Shown here one piece after another: positions 26,902 through 35,147 of a stretch of DNA of 64,000 bases. Below the pieces are notes generated by a model, which saw only the letters and a program-made list of their open reading frames with translations, was not told where the DNA came from and did no database searches. Source of the stretch: CAZTGZ01 sp964613385 (GTDB lineage Bacteria; Bacteroidota; Bacteroidia; NS11-12g; UBA9320); the NCBI GenBank assembly GCA_964613385.1, contig CAZTGZ010000001.1, positions 62,001 through 126,000 of the forward strand, written 5' to 3'. Made by a program: the position numbers and the translations under genes. Each line of letters begins with the position of its first letter. Position 1 is the stretch's first letter.

Positions 26902-27741
26902 ATGAACGATTCAGAACAAATCAAGGAAATGGTGAAACAGAAATACGCTGAAATAGCCATGCAAGACATCGAGTCCAATAAAGCCTCCTGCTGCGGTGCG
27001 GGTGGATGCTCAAATGAAGTATATAACATCATGAGCGAAGACTACAATGAACTGGAAGGATATAATCCGGACGCCGACCTCGGATTGGGCTGCGGATTGC
27101 CTACACAGTTCGCCGGCATCAAAAAGGGCGATACCGTGATAGACCTGGGAAGTGGAGCCGGAAATGACTGTTTTGTCGCGCGAAATGAAACCGGAGAAGA
27201 CGGAAGGGTCATTGGCATCGACTTTACCCCGGCCATGATTGAAAAGGCCAGAGCCAATGCCGCGAAACTTGGGTTTTCCAATGTGGAATTCAGATTGGGC
27301 GATATTGAAAATATTCCGGTAACGGCCAATCGGGCGGATGTGATTGTGAGCAATTGCGTTTTGAATCTGGTACCTGACAAAGTAAAGGTGTTCAGCGAAA
27401 TATTCAGAGTTTTGAAACCGGGAGGGCATTTCAGCATTTCCGATATCGTGTTAAAAGGAGATCTCCCCGATCAACTGAAAAATGCCGCCGAAATGTATGC
27501 GGGCTGCGTATCAGGCGCCATCCAGAAAAACGAATATCTGGGCCATATTCACGAACTTGGATTTTCAGGTGTCACCTTGCAAAAGGAGAAAGCGATTACC
27601 ATTCCCGACGATATTCTTTCCAATTACCTCAATCCGGAACAACTCGATGCCTTTAAGAAAGGGGATGTAGGCATCTATAGTATAACCGTTTTGGCAGAAA
27701 AACCCAAAGACTGTGGATGTGGAACGACTTGCTGCAATTAA
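26902..27741 (+). CDS. arsM: Arsenite S-adenosylmethionine methyltransferase
   Basis: This 279-residue enzyme methylates arsenite to volatile or less retained methylarsenicals. The SAM-binding motif is VIDLGSGAGND at residues 79-89. Conserved ArsM cysteines are seen at 36, 64, 152 (SNCVLNLVP) and 202 (AGCVSGA), and an extra CCGAGGC cluster lies at 30-36. The last residues are also Cys-rich (CGCGTTCC). It starts 18 nt after arsR. The 3' end overlaps a small ORF in another frame that fills the gap to arsC. No arsenite efflux gene (acr3 or arsB) is in the window. Confidence 0.95.
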   Translation: MNDSEQIKEMVKQKYAEIAMQDIESNKASCCGAGGCSNEVYNIMSEDYNELEGYNPDADLGLGCGLPTQFAGIKKGDTVIDLGSGAGNDCFVARNETGEDGRVIGIDFTPAMIEKARANAAKLGFSNVEFRLGDIENIPVTANRADVIVSNCVLNLVPDKVKVFSEIFRVLKPGGHFSISDIVLKGDLPDQLKNAAEMYAGCVSGAIQKNEYLGHIHELGFSGVTLQKEKAITIPDDILSNYLNPEQLDAFKKGDVGIYSITVLAEKPKDCGCGTTCCN

Positions 27742-27862
27742 ATCCTGGTTTTTCAGACATCGAAAGCCGATTATCATCACCGGCTCGGTGATCATTCTCC
27801 AGCTCATGTTTGGTTTTGATGCCAAATTCTGCATCATCAATATCATCTGGTTATTTGTATAA
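27713..27862 (+). CDS. Small single-pass membrane protein between arsM and arsC (49 aa)
   Basis: A 49-residue ORF starts at GTG 27713 (alternative GTG 27719), overlaps the arsM end by 29 nt (23 nt) in another frame, and stops (TAA) 2 nt before the arsC ATG. The product has a basic, amphipathic start (VDVERLAAIKSWFFRHRKP) then a hydrophobic helix (IIITGSVIILQLMFGFD), a lysine, and a second short hydrophobic stretch ending NIIWLFV. Its reading frame is continuous, the positive-inside rule places the N-terminus inside, and the fit between two genes is tight, which all favour a real gene. I do not know a named family. A role in arsenic handling is inference from position. Confidence 0.65.
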   Translation: MDVERLAAIKSWFFRHRKPIIITGSVIILQLMFGFDAKFCIINIIWLFV

Positions 27863-27864
27863 CT

Positions 27865-28293
27865 ATGGAACCGATAAAAATTCTTGTTTTATGCACCGGC
27901 AATAGCTGCAGAAGCCAAATGGCCGAAGCTTTTCTGAGACATTATGCCAAAGGCAATGCTGACGTTTATAGCGCCGGCCTGGAAGCGCATGGAATGAATC
28001 CCATGGCCGTTAAAGTACTCCAAATGGCGGGATTAGATGTGTCGTCGCATTATTCGAAAACCATGGATGAATTTATTGGCCAATCTTTCGATTATATACT
28101 GACCGTGTGCGATCATGCCAGGGAAAACTGCCCGTATTTTCCCGGGAATGCCATCCGAATTCACCAAAGCTTTCCGGATCCGGCCAAGGCTACCGGAACG
28201 GATGATCAAATACTGGAACAGTTTATAAAGGTTAGAAATGAAATAGACCACTTTTGCCGGGAATTCATACAGAAAACGGTGCAAAGGGTTTGA
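27865..28293 (+). CDS. arsC: Thioredoxin-coupled arsenate reductase (LMW-phosphatase family)
   Basis: This 142-residue protein has the low-molecular-weight phosphatase P-loop LCTGNSCRSQ near its start, with Cys10 as nucleophile and Arg16. Two further cysteines, Cys82 and Cys89, occur in VCDHARENCP. This Cys10/Cys82/Cys89 set is the same as in the Staphylococcus pI258-type ArsC, which passes a disulfide cascade to thioredoxin, so arsenate reduction to arsenite is likely. It follows the small membrane-protein gene by 2 nt. Confidence 0.93.
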   Translation: MEPIKILVLCTGNSCRSQMAEAFLRHYAKGNADVYSAGLEAHGMNPMAVKVLQMAGLDVSSHYSKTMDEFIGQSFDYILTVCDHARENCPYFPGNAIRIHQSFPDPAKATGTDDQILEQFIKVRNEIDHFCREFIQKTVQRV

Positions 28294-28345
28294 GTCCCGC
28301 TGTTCAGCAGGTCCTACAAATGAATCAGTAAGCGCTTGAAGTCAG

Positions 28346-29086
28346 TTATTTTTTGGAGTCGGCATAAGCAAAAACCTTTTTCAGAATTTCTGTGGTTCTT
28401 GCTATCGGATTCGCCCGAATCTTATCTTCTTCAGCTCTAATTTCAGTGAACAAGGCAGTCATTGCGCGATCTGTTACATATTCATTCAGATCAGTGGTTA
28501 CATTCTTTCCGGTGATAATATTATAACCGCTCGAAACTTTTTCCCAGGGAACGGAAATATTAACCTTGTCCAAAGAAGCCTTGATAACAGGTTTGAATTT
28601 TTCTTTCAGTTGCGCACTGGTAGTCCTTTGCAAATAGGCAGTGGCGGCACCATTTCCGCCTGTTACGATGTTGATGGCGTCCTGTATGGTCATCGCTTTA
28701 ATGGCATTTACGAAAATGGGTTTGGCTTCTGCCATCGCATTTTCTGCACCCCGGTTCATGGCGGTAACAACTTTTTCCAAATATGGACCGGCCATGGCAT
28801 TCGTCACAGCATTGCCCCTGATTTGGGCTTCTACTTTTCTTACTTCCTCAGGCATCAGAATTTTATATGCCATATTGCCTAAAAAGCCATCCGTTTTCCC
28901 AAGGAAGGAAGTTCCATTATTTACACCAAATTCAAGAGCTTGCTTCAATCCGTTGGCAGCTTCTTCCTGAGTAATTCCTGTTTGGGTAGATTTTAAAATT
29001 TCATCGGTTACCTGAACCACTTGTCCAAGATTGGCGCATGCACTCACTGTGAGGGCAATTGCGCAGCAGGTTATAAAAGTTTTCAT
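28346..29086 (-). CDS. DUF4197 domain lipoprotein
   Basis: The protein is about 246 residues. The lipobox VSAC ends a short signal (MKTFITCCAIALTVSAC). The mature region is largely helical with conserved-looking blocks EEAANGLKQALEFGVNNG, MPEEVRKVEAQIRG and YVTDRAMTALFTEIRAEED, typical of DUF4197. The function is unknown. ATG 29086 is chosen because the -7 element TACCTTTG (29098-29105) is just upstream; an in-frame ATG at 29110 would lie before it. It has its own promoter although the GH3 gene ends only 27 nt upstream. Confidence 0.8.
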   Translation of the reverse strand: MKTFITCCAIALTVSACANLGQVVQVTDEILKSTQTGITQEEAANGLKQALEFGVNNGTSFLGKTDGFLGNMAYKILMPEEVRKVEAQIRGNAVTNAMAGPYLEKVVTAMNRGAENAMAEAKPIFVNAIKAMTIQDAINIVTGGNGAATAYLQRTTSAQLKEKFKPVIKASLDKVNISVPWEKVSSGYNIITGKNVTTDLNEYVTDRAMTALFTEIRAEEDKIRANPIARTTEILKKVFAYADSKK

Positions 29087-29097
29087 ATTCTTCGTTT

Positions 29098-29105
29098 CAA
29101 AGGTA
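29098..29105 (-). promoter_or_regulatory. -7 promoter element before DUF4197 gene
   Basis: TACCTTTG on the minus strand lies 11 nt before the ATG at 29086. It gives a very short predicted leader and supports the shorter start. Confidence 0.55.
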
Positions 29106-29113
29106 TGCAAGGA

Positions 29114-32050
29114 TTATTCCAACACCTCCGTATTGTCAGGGATTATAGCCTGATACATTAAATTCATCATTTTAACACGTGTGTCATGCTTAATCAGTGT
29201 TCGGTTTTCTGAACTCGGGTTCACACGATTCGACAGAAATACGAATACCAGATCTTTTTTCGGGTCGGCCCAAACCTGTGTTCCGGTGAAACCGGTATGA
29301 CCAAAAGAAAGGGCGCTACAGCTGTCAGAAGCAGGATTAATTCTGGTTCGGTTCATTTCAGCTTTGTCAAAACCCAATCCCCTGCGAACATCCGGAAATT
29401 GCCTGGAAGTAAACAAATCCAGTGTTTCTTTCTTCAAAAACCGTTGTCCGTTAAATGTACCGCCATTTAAAAACATCTGCATCAGCATAGCCAGGTCACG
29501 ACTGTTTGAGAATAGGCCGGCATGGCAGCTTACACCTCCAAATAACGCGCTGGCCGGGTCATGCACGTAGCCACGAATTAACCCTTTTCTGAAATCCGGA
29601 TTAAGCTCGGTCGGAACGATGGATGAAGCAGGAAATCTGCTCAGCGGAAGGTAACCCAGCTTTTGCATGCCCATAGGTTCATAAAAGGTTTTGCTCACAT
29701 ACACATCCAACGGAACGCCAGACAGGTTTTCGATCATTTCCTTGATTAAAATGAAGCCCATGTCGCTGTATTTATATTCTCCGGGTGTTTTAACGGCAGA
29801 CTCGAATATTGCTTTGCGCACGTATGCATGAAATTCAGGGTTTACGTAAACGCCACCACCTGCATCTACACTGAATTTAGAACTGCGTTGCGCTGAAAAA
29901 ACAGTGTCTTTCGCCGCAGGATCATCCATGGCCGCAACATAAAAGGGAATCCAGTCTTTAAACCCTGCGGTATGGGTGAGTACCTGTTTAATGGTTACAT
30001 CCTTTTTATTCGTTGTGTCCAGGAATGGAATGTATTTGCTCAACGGGTCATCTAATTTAAACTTCCCTTCTTCGTATAAGCGCATCAACGCAAGTGTAGT
30101 GGCCGCAATTTTGGTGATTGAAGCGACATCATAGAGCATATCATTGTTCACCGGTGTAAGCTCTTCATACGTGGTGGTTCCGAAAGATTTCTGATAGATG
30201 ACCTTACCTTTTCTGGATATTAATATCTGACAACCCGGCATGGCCTTCATTTCAATGGCTTTCAAGGCCAGACTATCTATTTGAGTGAGGATTCCTTCAT
30301 CCATTCCGGCTTCTCTGGGGTGTCCATAGGATAACAAATCAGTGGGTGACAGCAGGAGTCCCATTTTTACCTTAAATTCCTGATTCACCGTAACCGGCAA
30401 TCGAGCCTTTGTTCCAATGGCCGCAAATAATACCTGTGCAGCTTTCACGTGATTAAAGCTTTGGTCTTCATACCCGAGAATGATGGTAGGAACCTGTGAA
30501 AAATATTTTAAATGATAGGCATGTCCAAAATGGACGAAAATAGTTTTCCTCTGTTGGCTGATGTCTTTTACAAATCTGGAAACATCTGCACTGATTCCGT
30601 ATCCATTCGATGGAAATTTACTGGCTCCGTGAAGGCTTATCACCAATACATCAGCATCTTTTTGCTTGCGGGCTGCTGACATCCATGCGTCATATCCTGC
30701 AGTTTTTGCACTCACCAAATGGCTGGCATTCACATACATATCTATGGTTTGATGAAAGGCATTTTCCTTGGATGTGCCAATGGCCAGGGTTGCAACTTTT
30801 GATTTTGGACTGATTTTCAATGGAATCAGTCCCTTTTCATCCCTTACGACACAAATTTCTTCTTCGGCCAATTTGGATAACAAATACTGATCGTATTGGC
30901 TATTCAGGTCCTGAATAAGATTTTCTTCAGAAATAGGAGTGAAGGTATTCAAGCCTGCCCATTGCTTATACATGAGGATTTTATGGACTTTATTGTCCAG
31001 AAACTCCTGCGTAATCTGCCTGGATTCGATGGCCTTTTTGATCATTTCAATGGCCTTGGGCACATTTCCCGGCGATAATAATATATCGTTACCGGCCATA
31101 AGTGCCTTGAGATCGAGGGCTCCGGGTTCATGAAATTTAGCTACACCCTTCATATTCAAAGCGTCGGTAATGGCCAGACCGTCGAATCCCATTTCTTTTC
31201 GCAATATGCCTTCAATGGCTTTTTCCGAAATACTGATGGCCTGATTGGGTGTAGGGTCAATGGCCGGAATATATAAGTGTGCCGTCATTACACTCATAAT
31301 TCCGCTGTCAATCAGTTGTTTGAAAGGGTACATTTCCAGAGAATCCAAACGTTTCCGGCTATGTCTGATAACCGGAAGATCGAGATGTGAATCTGTGTCG
31401 GTATCGCCATGACCGGGGAAATGTTTGGCGCAGGCGATAACTTGTTCATCCTGCATACCTCTGGCATATGCCCAGCCCTTTTCTGCTACATTCGAACGAT
31501 CTTCCCCAAATGACCTGTAGTTAATTACAGGATTGGAAGGATTGTTATTGATATCCACCACAGGAGCAAAGTTGATATGAATGCCCATGCGGCGGCAATG
31601 CTTGCCTATCTGCCGGCCCATATCATATATTAGTTCATTGTTTTGAACACCGCCGAGTGCCATTTGATATGGATATGCAACTGTTTCGCTCAGACGCATG
31701 GCAAGCCCCCATTCTCCATCTATCGCTATGAACATAGGAATTTTGCTCATTTGCTGATAGGAGTTGGTCAAGCGCACCTGCGTGAGTGGGTCTCCTTTAA
31801 AAAAGATCAATCCACCTACCTGATGATTCTTCACCATTTTTTCAACTTCATCCAGGTGTTTCTGTCCAAGGGTCGGTCGAACTTCGATCATAAACAATTG
31901 AGCGATCTTTTCATCCTGGCTCATGGATTTCATGGTTGCCCGGATTTCATCCACACGTATACCATTTACAGAAGGGCTGGGCGCCGGATTAGAAACCAGC
32001 AGCATTCCACATAAACCTATCATTCCGGCAATCCTCATCAGTCGCTTCAT
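29114..32050 (-). CDS. Glycoside hydrolase family 3 fused to beta-lactamase-like serine hydrolase
   Basis: This 978-residue exported protein has a signal sequence, then a GH3 N-terminal barrel (about residues 30-370). It carries the NagZ signature ACAKHFPGHGDTDTDSHLD, which includes the catalytic His loop, and the nucleophile segment GLAITDALNM. A GH3 C-terminal-like alpha/beta region follows. The last 390 or so residues are a serine-hydrolase domain with SxxK in ASITKIAAT, YSD in KYSDMGFI and H-T-G in GHTGFTGT. The likely role is N-acetylglucosaminidase plus peptidase/esterase action on peptidoglycan turnover products. Such fusions occur in other Bacteroidota. Confidence 0.9.
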   Translation of the reverse strand: MKRLMRIAGMIGLCGMLLVSNPAPSPSVNGIRVDEIRATMKSMSQDEKIAQLFMIEVRPTLGQKHLDEVEKMVKNHQVGGLIFFKGDPLTQVRLTNSYQQMSKIPMFIAIDGEWGLAMRLSETVAYPYQMALGGVQNNELIYDMGRQIGKHCRRMGIHINFAPVVDINNNPSNPVINYRSFGEDRSNVAEKGWAYARGMQDEQVIACAKHFPGHGDTDTDSHLDLPVIRHSRKRLDSLEMYPFKQLIDSGIMSVMTAHLYIPAIDPTPNQAISISEKAIEGILRKEMGFDGLAITDALNMKGVAKFHEPGALDLKALMAGNDILLSPGNVPKAIEMIKKAIESRQITQEFLDNKVHKILMYKQWAGLNTFTPISEENLIQDLNSQYDQYLLSKLAEEEICVVRDEKGLIPLKISPKSKVATLAIGTSKENAFHQTIDMYVNASHLVSAKTAGYDAWMSAARKQKDADVLVISLHGASKFPSNGYGISADVSRFVKDISQQRKTIFVHFGHAYHLKYFSQVPTIILGYEDQSFNHVKAAQVLFAAIGTKARLPVTVNQEFKVKMGLLLSPTDLLSYGHPREAGMDEGILTQIDSLALKAIEMKAMPGCQILISRKGKVIYQKSFGTTTYEELTPVNNDMLYDVASITKIAATTLALMRLYEEGKFKLDDPLSKYIPFLDTTNKKDVTIKQVLTHTAGFKDWIPFYVAAMDDPAAKDTVFSAQRSSKFSVDAGGGVYVNPEFHAYVRKAIFESAVKTPGEYKYSDMGFILIKEMIENLSGVPLDVYVSKTFYEPMGMQKLGYLPLSRFPASSIVPTELNPDFRKGLIRGYVHDPASALFGGVSCHAGLFSNSRDLAMLMQMFLNGGTFNGQRFLKKETLDLFTSRQFPDVRRGLGFDKAEMNRTRINPASDSCSALSFGHTGFTGTQVWADPKKDLVFVFLSNRVNPSSENRTLIKHDTRVKMMNLMYQAIIPDNTEVLE

Positions 32051-32227
32051 ATTTTGATTCTACTAGTAACGATTAATCCCATACATTAAACATGCCACTT
32101 GCAATGCTAAACATTCCGAAAATAAAAATCGGGCATTTTTATCAACTCTTTGAGCCGGAACGGGTGTTTAGACCGGATGAATAAAAGCGTAGTTGAAAGA
32201 AATGTACAATATTCTGGTCTGATTTTT

Positions 32228-33709
32228 CTATTTCAACACAGGCCTCCATTCAGGTTTCCACTGAAAACCTGATAGAATCCGTTCATCTTCGGGAAATTGT
32301 TCAATGGGGTAAAAACTTCCTTCGGGTTGCGTAAAAAAAATGATGTTGCTCACCTTCCCTTCAGCGGTAAAAATGAGCATTTCGCTGCAAGTGATTGAAT
32401 TGACTCCGGAATAGGTTCCATCATCTTCTTTAGCATAGTAGATACTTTCACCATTCCCGTTTACCGCTATACGGTCTAAACGATTATTGCCATACCAGGC
32501 GCGCATTTGCCGTCCTTTCACCTGATTAAACAGGTCCAGCGTATCCAGCATAACAATAAATGCATTCTGCAACACATCCATGTATTCGAATCGATTGTTT
32601 TTTCTGTATATGACTATGGTGTCTCCGTTTATTTGGTTGTTTTCATTCCAGGCAAACGGATGCCCATTAAGTACAATCAGTGAATCATTAAAGTTGTAAA
32701 TCATGGAGTCGCATATCGCTTGAAATTCACGCGATATTATCCGAGTATGATGGTAGGCTGACAAAGTCCTGCTTTGGTTTGAAGTGTCGGTTTTGTCAGC
32801 CAGGGTGTCGGCATAAATGTAAATGGTATCGTCATCCATATACTTGATAGCCTTTGGGTGACCGGAAATTTTGGTAGATAATTCCATCCTTCGATGGATG
32901 CCATAATCGCCGGTAATCACAATTTTCTCAGCTGTATCCGTAAAACGTATGTTTCGGAAAGCCTTGCCCACTCCGGTATTCCGGTTATAAACCATACTGT
33001 CAGATTTAAGGGTATTCTGTTTGTTTTCTATCGAGGCCCCCTTGCTGAACTCGCTGGTGTTTTTAAGGGTGTTATACCATCCATATCGACAAAAAATGGT
33101 GTTTTCTTCACTTCTTATCCATGTTGGGCCATAGAAAGTGGCTATTCGGGTCTCCGTATTATATCGCAGGGTGTCTGAATCCATCTGATATTCAGGATTT
33201 ACAAGCCGAACACTGTCTCTGAAATGAAACTCCTTGCTTCTGCTATAGTACTGTCCTTTACGGCTGTAAAGTCGGTCTTGTCCGTTTTGAATGCGTCCTC
33301 CTGAAACGTAATAGGCTGTTTTCGTGTTCAGATCGTAGAATAAAGCTTCAGTTTGCAGCGACATTTGCCTGTCGGTGAGTCTTACATCTCCTGTTACGGT
33401 AGCTTGTTTGGTGTCACCTTCGTACAACAGATGGTTGCCCCATAAGTTAATGGTATCTGTTTGACGGATATAAATATGACCAAATGCTTCCACACGGTTC
33501 TGACCATGGAAAAACCAGGCACTGTCGCAGTCCATGTAAACATTTTGTTGTCTGAATTTTACATTTCCTATCAATCGCTCGGCATCAATCATGCTTTTGT
33601 CGTATTCAGAAAAATCAGCCCCTAAAAGTTCTATATCTTGCTGAGCATTAACCGAAGTAGAGAGTATGATCAGACAGAAGCAGGCGTACAGTACTTTTAG
33701 CAAATGCAT
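32228..33709 (-). CDS. OstA-like (LptA-domain) protein
   Basis: This 493-residue protein has a signal peptide (about residues 1-22, ending VNAQ). The mature part is a run of short beta-strands in the LptA/OstA pattern, with repeated phrases such as DSAWFFHGQNRVEAFGHI, GDVRLTDRQM and TFYGPTWIRS. LptA-type proteins bridge lipopolysaccharide transport across the periplasm; this longer Bacteroidota form is probably an LPS transport component. The start is supported by TAATTTTG lying 7 nt upstream. The following 177 bp before the GH3 gene hold no other gene, only weak stem-loops. Confidence 0.8.
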   Translation of the reverse strand: MHLLKVLYACFCLIILSTSVNAQQDIELLGADFSEYDKSMIDAERLIGNVKFRQQNVYMDCDSAWFFHGQNRVEAFGHIYIRQTDTINLWGNHLLYEGDTKQATVTGDVRLTDRQMSLQTEALFYDLNTKTAYYVSGGRIQNGQDRLYSRKGQYYSRSKEFHFRDSVRLVNPEYQMDSDTLRYNTETRIATFYGPTWIRSEENTIFCRYGWYNTLKNTSEFSKGASIENKQNTLKSDSMVYNRNTGVGKAFRNIRFTDTAEKIVITGDYGIHRRMELSTKISGHPKAIKYMDDDTIYIYADTLADKTDTSNQSRTLSAYHHTRIISREFQAICDSMIYNFNDSLIVLNGHPFAWNENNQINGDTIVIYRKNNRFEYMDVLQNAFIVMLDTLDLFNQVKGRQMRAWYGNNRLDRIAVNGNGESIYYAKEDDGTYSGVNSITCSEMLIFTAEGKVSNIIFFTQPEGSFYPIEQFPEDERILSGFQWKPEWRPVLK

Positions 33710-33716
33710 TCGGATG

Positions 33717-33746
33717 CAAAATTATCTTATAGAAGTGTATGACAAA
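33717..33746 (-). promoter_or_regulatory. Promoter of OstA-like gene (TTTG, 18 nt, TAATTTTG)
   Basis: On the minus strand TTTG (33743-33746) and TAATTTTG (33717-33724) are spaced by 18 nt, then seven bases lead to the ATG at 33709. The predicted message starts at or next to the ATG. Confidence 0.65.
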
Positions 33747-33800
33747 GGAATTTCATTTCGGATACATCTATTTCTTAACTTGCTGACGCATTGAAAAAGT

Positions 33801-35147
33801 ATGAGTCCAATTGTTGATAAGATCCTGCAATCACTTAGTTCGCTGCCCGGTAATCCTCAAAAGGGTGAAATTTTGCTGGCGGTAAGCGGAGGGATAGATT
33901 CTATGGTGATGGCAGAAGCATTTCGCCTGGCTGGTTTTGAGCCGGGATTGGCGCACGTAAATTATGGCCTGAGGGGAAAGGACAGCGATGATGACGAAAA
34001 GCTGGTTCATGATTATGCCGAGGAGTTTGGACTGCCATTTTTTAATTTTCACGCGGATACTCGAAAATACGCCCGCGAACACCGCTTGAGCATTCAAATG
34101 GCAGCCAGAGAAATTCGGTATCAATGGTTTAATGAACTCATGGATAAGCATGGCTTTAAAATGCTCGCCACCGCCCACCATGCCACCGACAACGTTGAAA
34201 CCATGTTACTGAATGTGCTCAGAGGTTCAGGTCTGGAAGGGTTGAAAGGAATTCCTGAAGTAAATGGCAGAATCATTCGTCCGATGCTGGCTTTTACGAG
34301 GGATGAGATTATGGAATTTGCCGAAGCAAAAAATACGAGGTACCGAGAGGATCAGAGCAACCTTACGGACAAATATGTTAGAAATAAGCTGAGGTTACAC
34401 GTATTGCCGGTGTTCAAAGAAATTCATCCAACCTTTGAAGGCGCATTTAAACGTTCAGCCGAACATTTGAAAGGAGCCGCTTTGGTCATGGACGAGAGAT
34501 TAGACGCCATGATCAGAATGTGTAAAACTGATATATCGGGAGGTGGCTTTAGCCTCGAGTTGTCAAAAATGATGAGTTTTCCACACTACGATGTGCTCTT
34601 GTACTATTTTCTGAACAAATACGGTGTCAACGCCTCACAGTACCAAAATATACTGGCTTCATTTGATCGGGAACCCGGTGCTGAGTTTTTAACTTCCGAT
34701 TATCATTTACTCCGGGATAGAGACCACCTGGTTGCAAGACCCCTTCAGACTTCTGAGCAGGGTTTCCAATTCGAAATTTCAGGTCCCGGTACGCTCGAAA
34801 CCGGACTCGGAACTTTTAAAGTAGAGAAACTCGCCCGTGATCAGGTGCGTATGACGGATTCAAAAATGATCGCTTTGTTGGATATGGCACCATGTTCTTT
34901 CCCGATATTGGTACGCAATTGGCAAAATGGCGACAGTTTTACTCCTTTGGGGATGAGTGGATCTAAATTGTTGAGCGACTTTTTTACTGATTTAAAAATC
35001 AGCGCGTTGCAACGCCAGCAAACGCCATTGTTTCTGTGCAATAATGAGATTATTTACGTTGGGGGACAGCGAATTTCTCATCGACACAAGATTTCTGCAG
35101 AAACCACCCAAGTCCTCAGAATTACCTGGCAGCCTACGGTTGAATGA
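33801..35147 (+). CDS. tilS: tRNA(Ile)-lysidine synthase
   Basis: This 448-residue enzyme changes the wobble cytidine of tRNA-Ile2 (CAU anticodon) to lysidine with ATP and lysine, so AUA is read as isoleucine. The PP-loop SGGIDS at residues 29-34 and the conserved segment ATAHHATDNVETML support the call. The middle linker and the C-terminal TilS domain (LVRNWQNGDSFTPLGMSGSKLLSDFF) also fit. The gene's last 14 bases overlap the convergent nuclease gene. Confidence 0.95.
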   Translation: MSPIVDKILQSLSSLPGNPQKGEILLAVSGGIDSMVMAEAFRLAGFEPGLAHVNYGLRGKDSDDDEKLVHDYAEEFGLPFFNFHADTRKYAREHRLSIQMAAREIRYQWFNELMDKHGFKMLATAHHATDNVETMLLNVLRGSGLEGLKGIPEVNGRIIRPMLAFTRDEIMEFAEAKNTRYREDQSNLTDKYVRNKLRLHVLPVFKEIHPTFEGAFKRSAEHLKGAALVMDERLDAMIRMCKTDISGGGFSLELSKMMSFPHYDVLLYYFLNKYGVNASQYQNILASFDREPGAEFLTSDYHLLRDRDHLVARPLQTSEQGFQFEISGPGTLETGLGTFKVEKLARDQVRMTDSKMIALLDMAPCSFPILVRNWQNGDSFTPLGMSGSKLLSDFFTDLKISALQRQQTPLFLCNNEIIYVGGQRISHRHKISAETTQVLRITWQPTVE

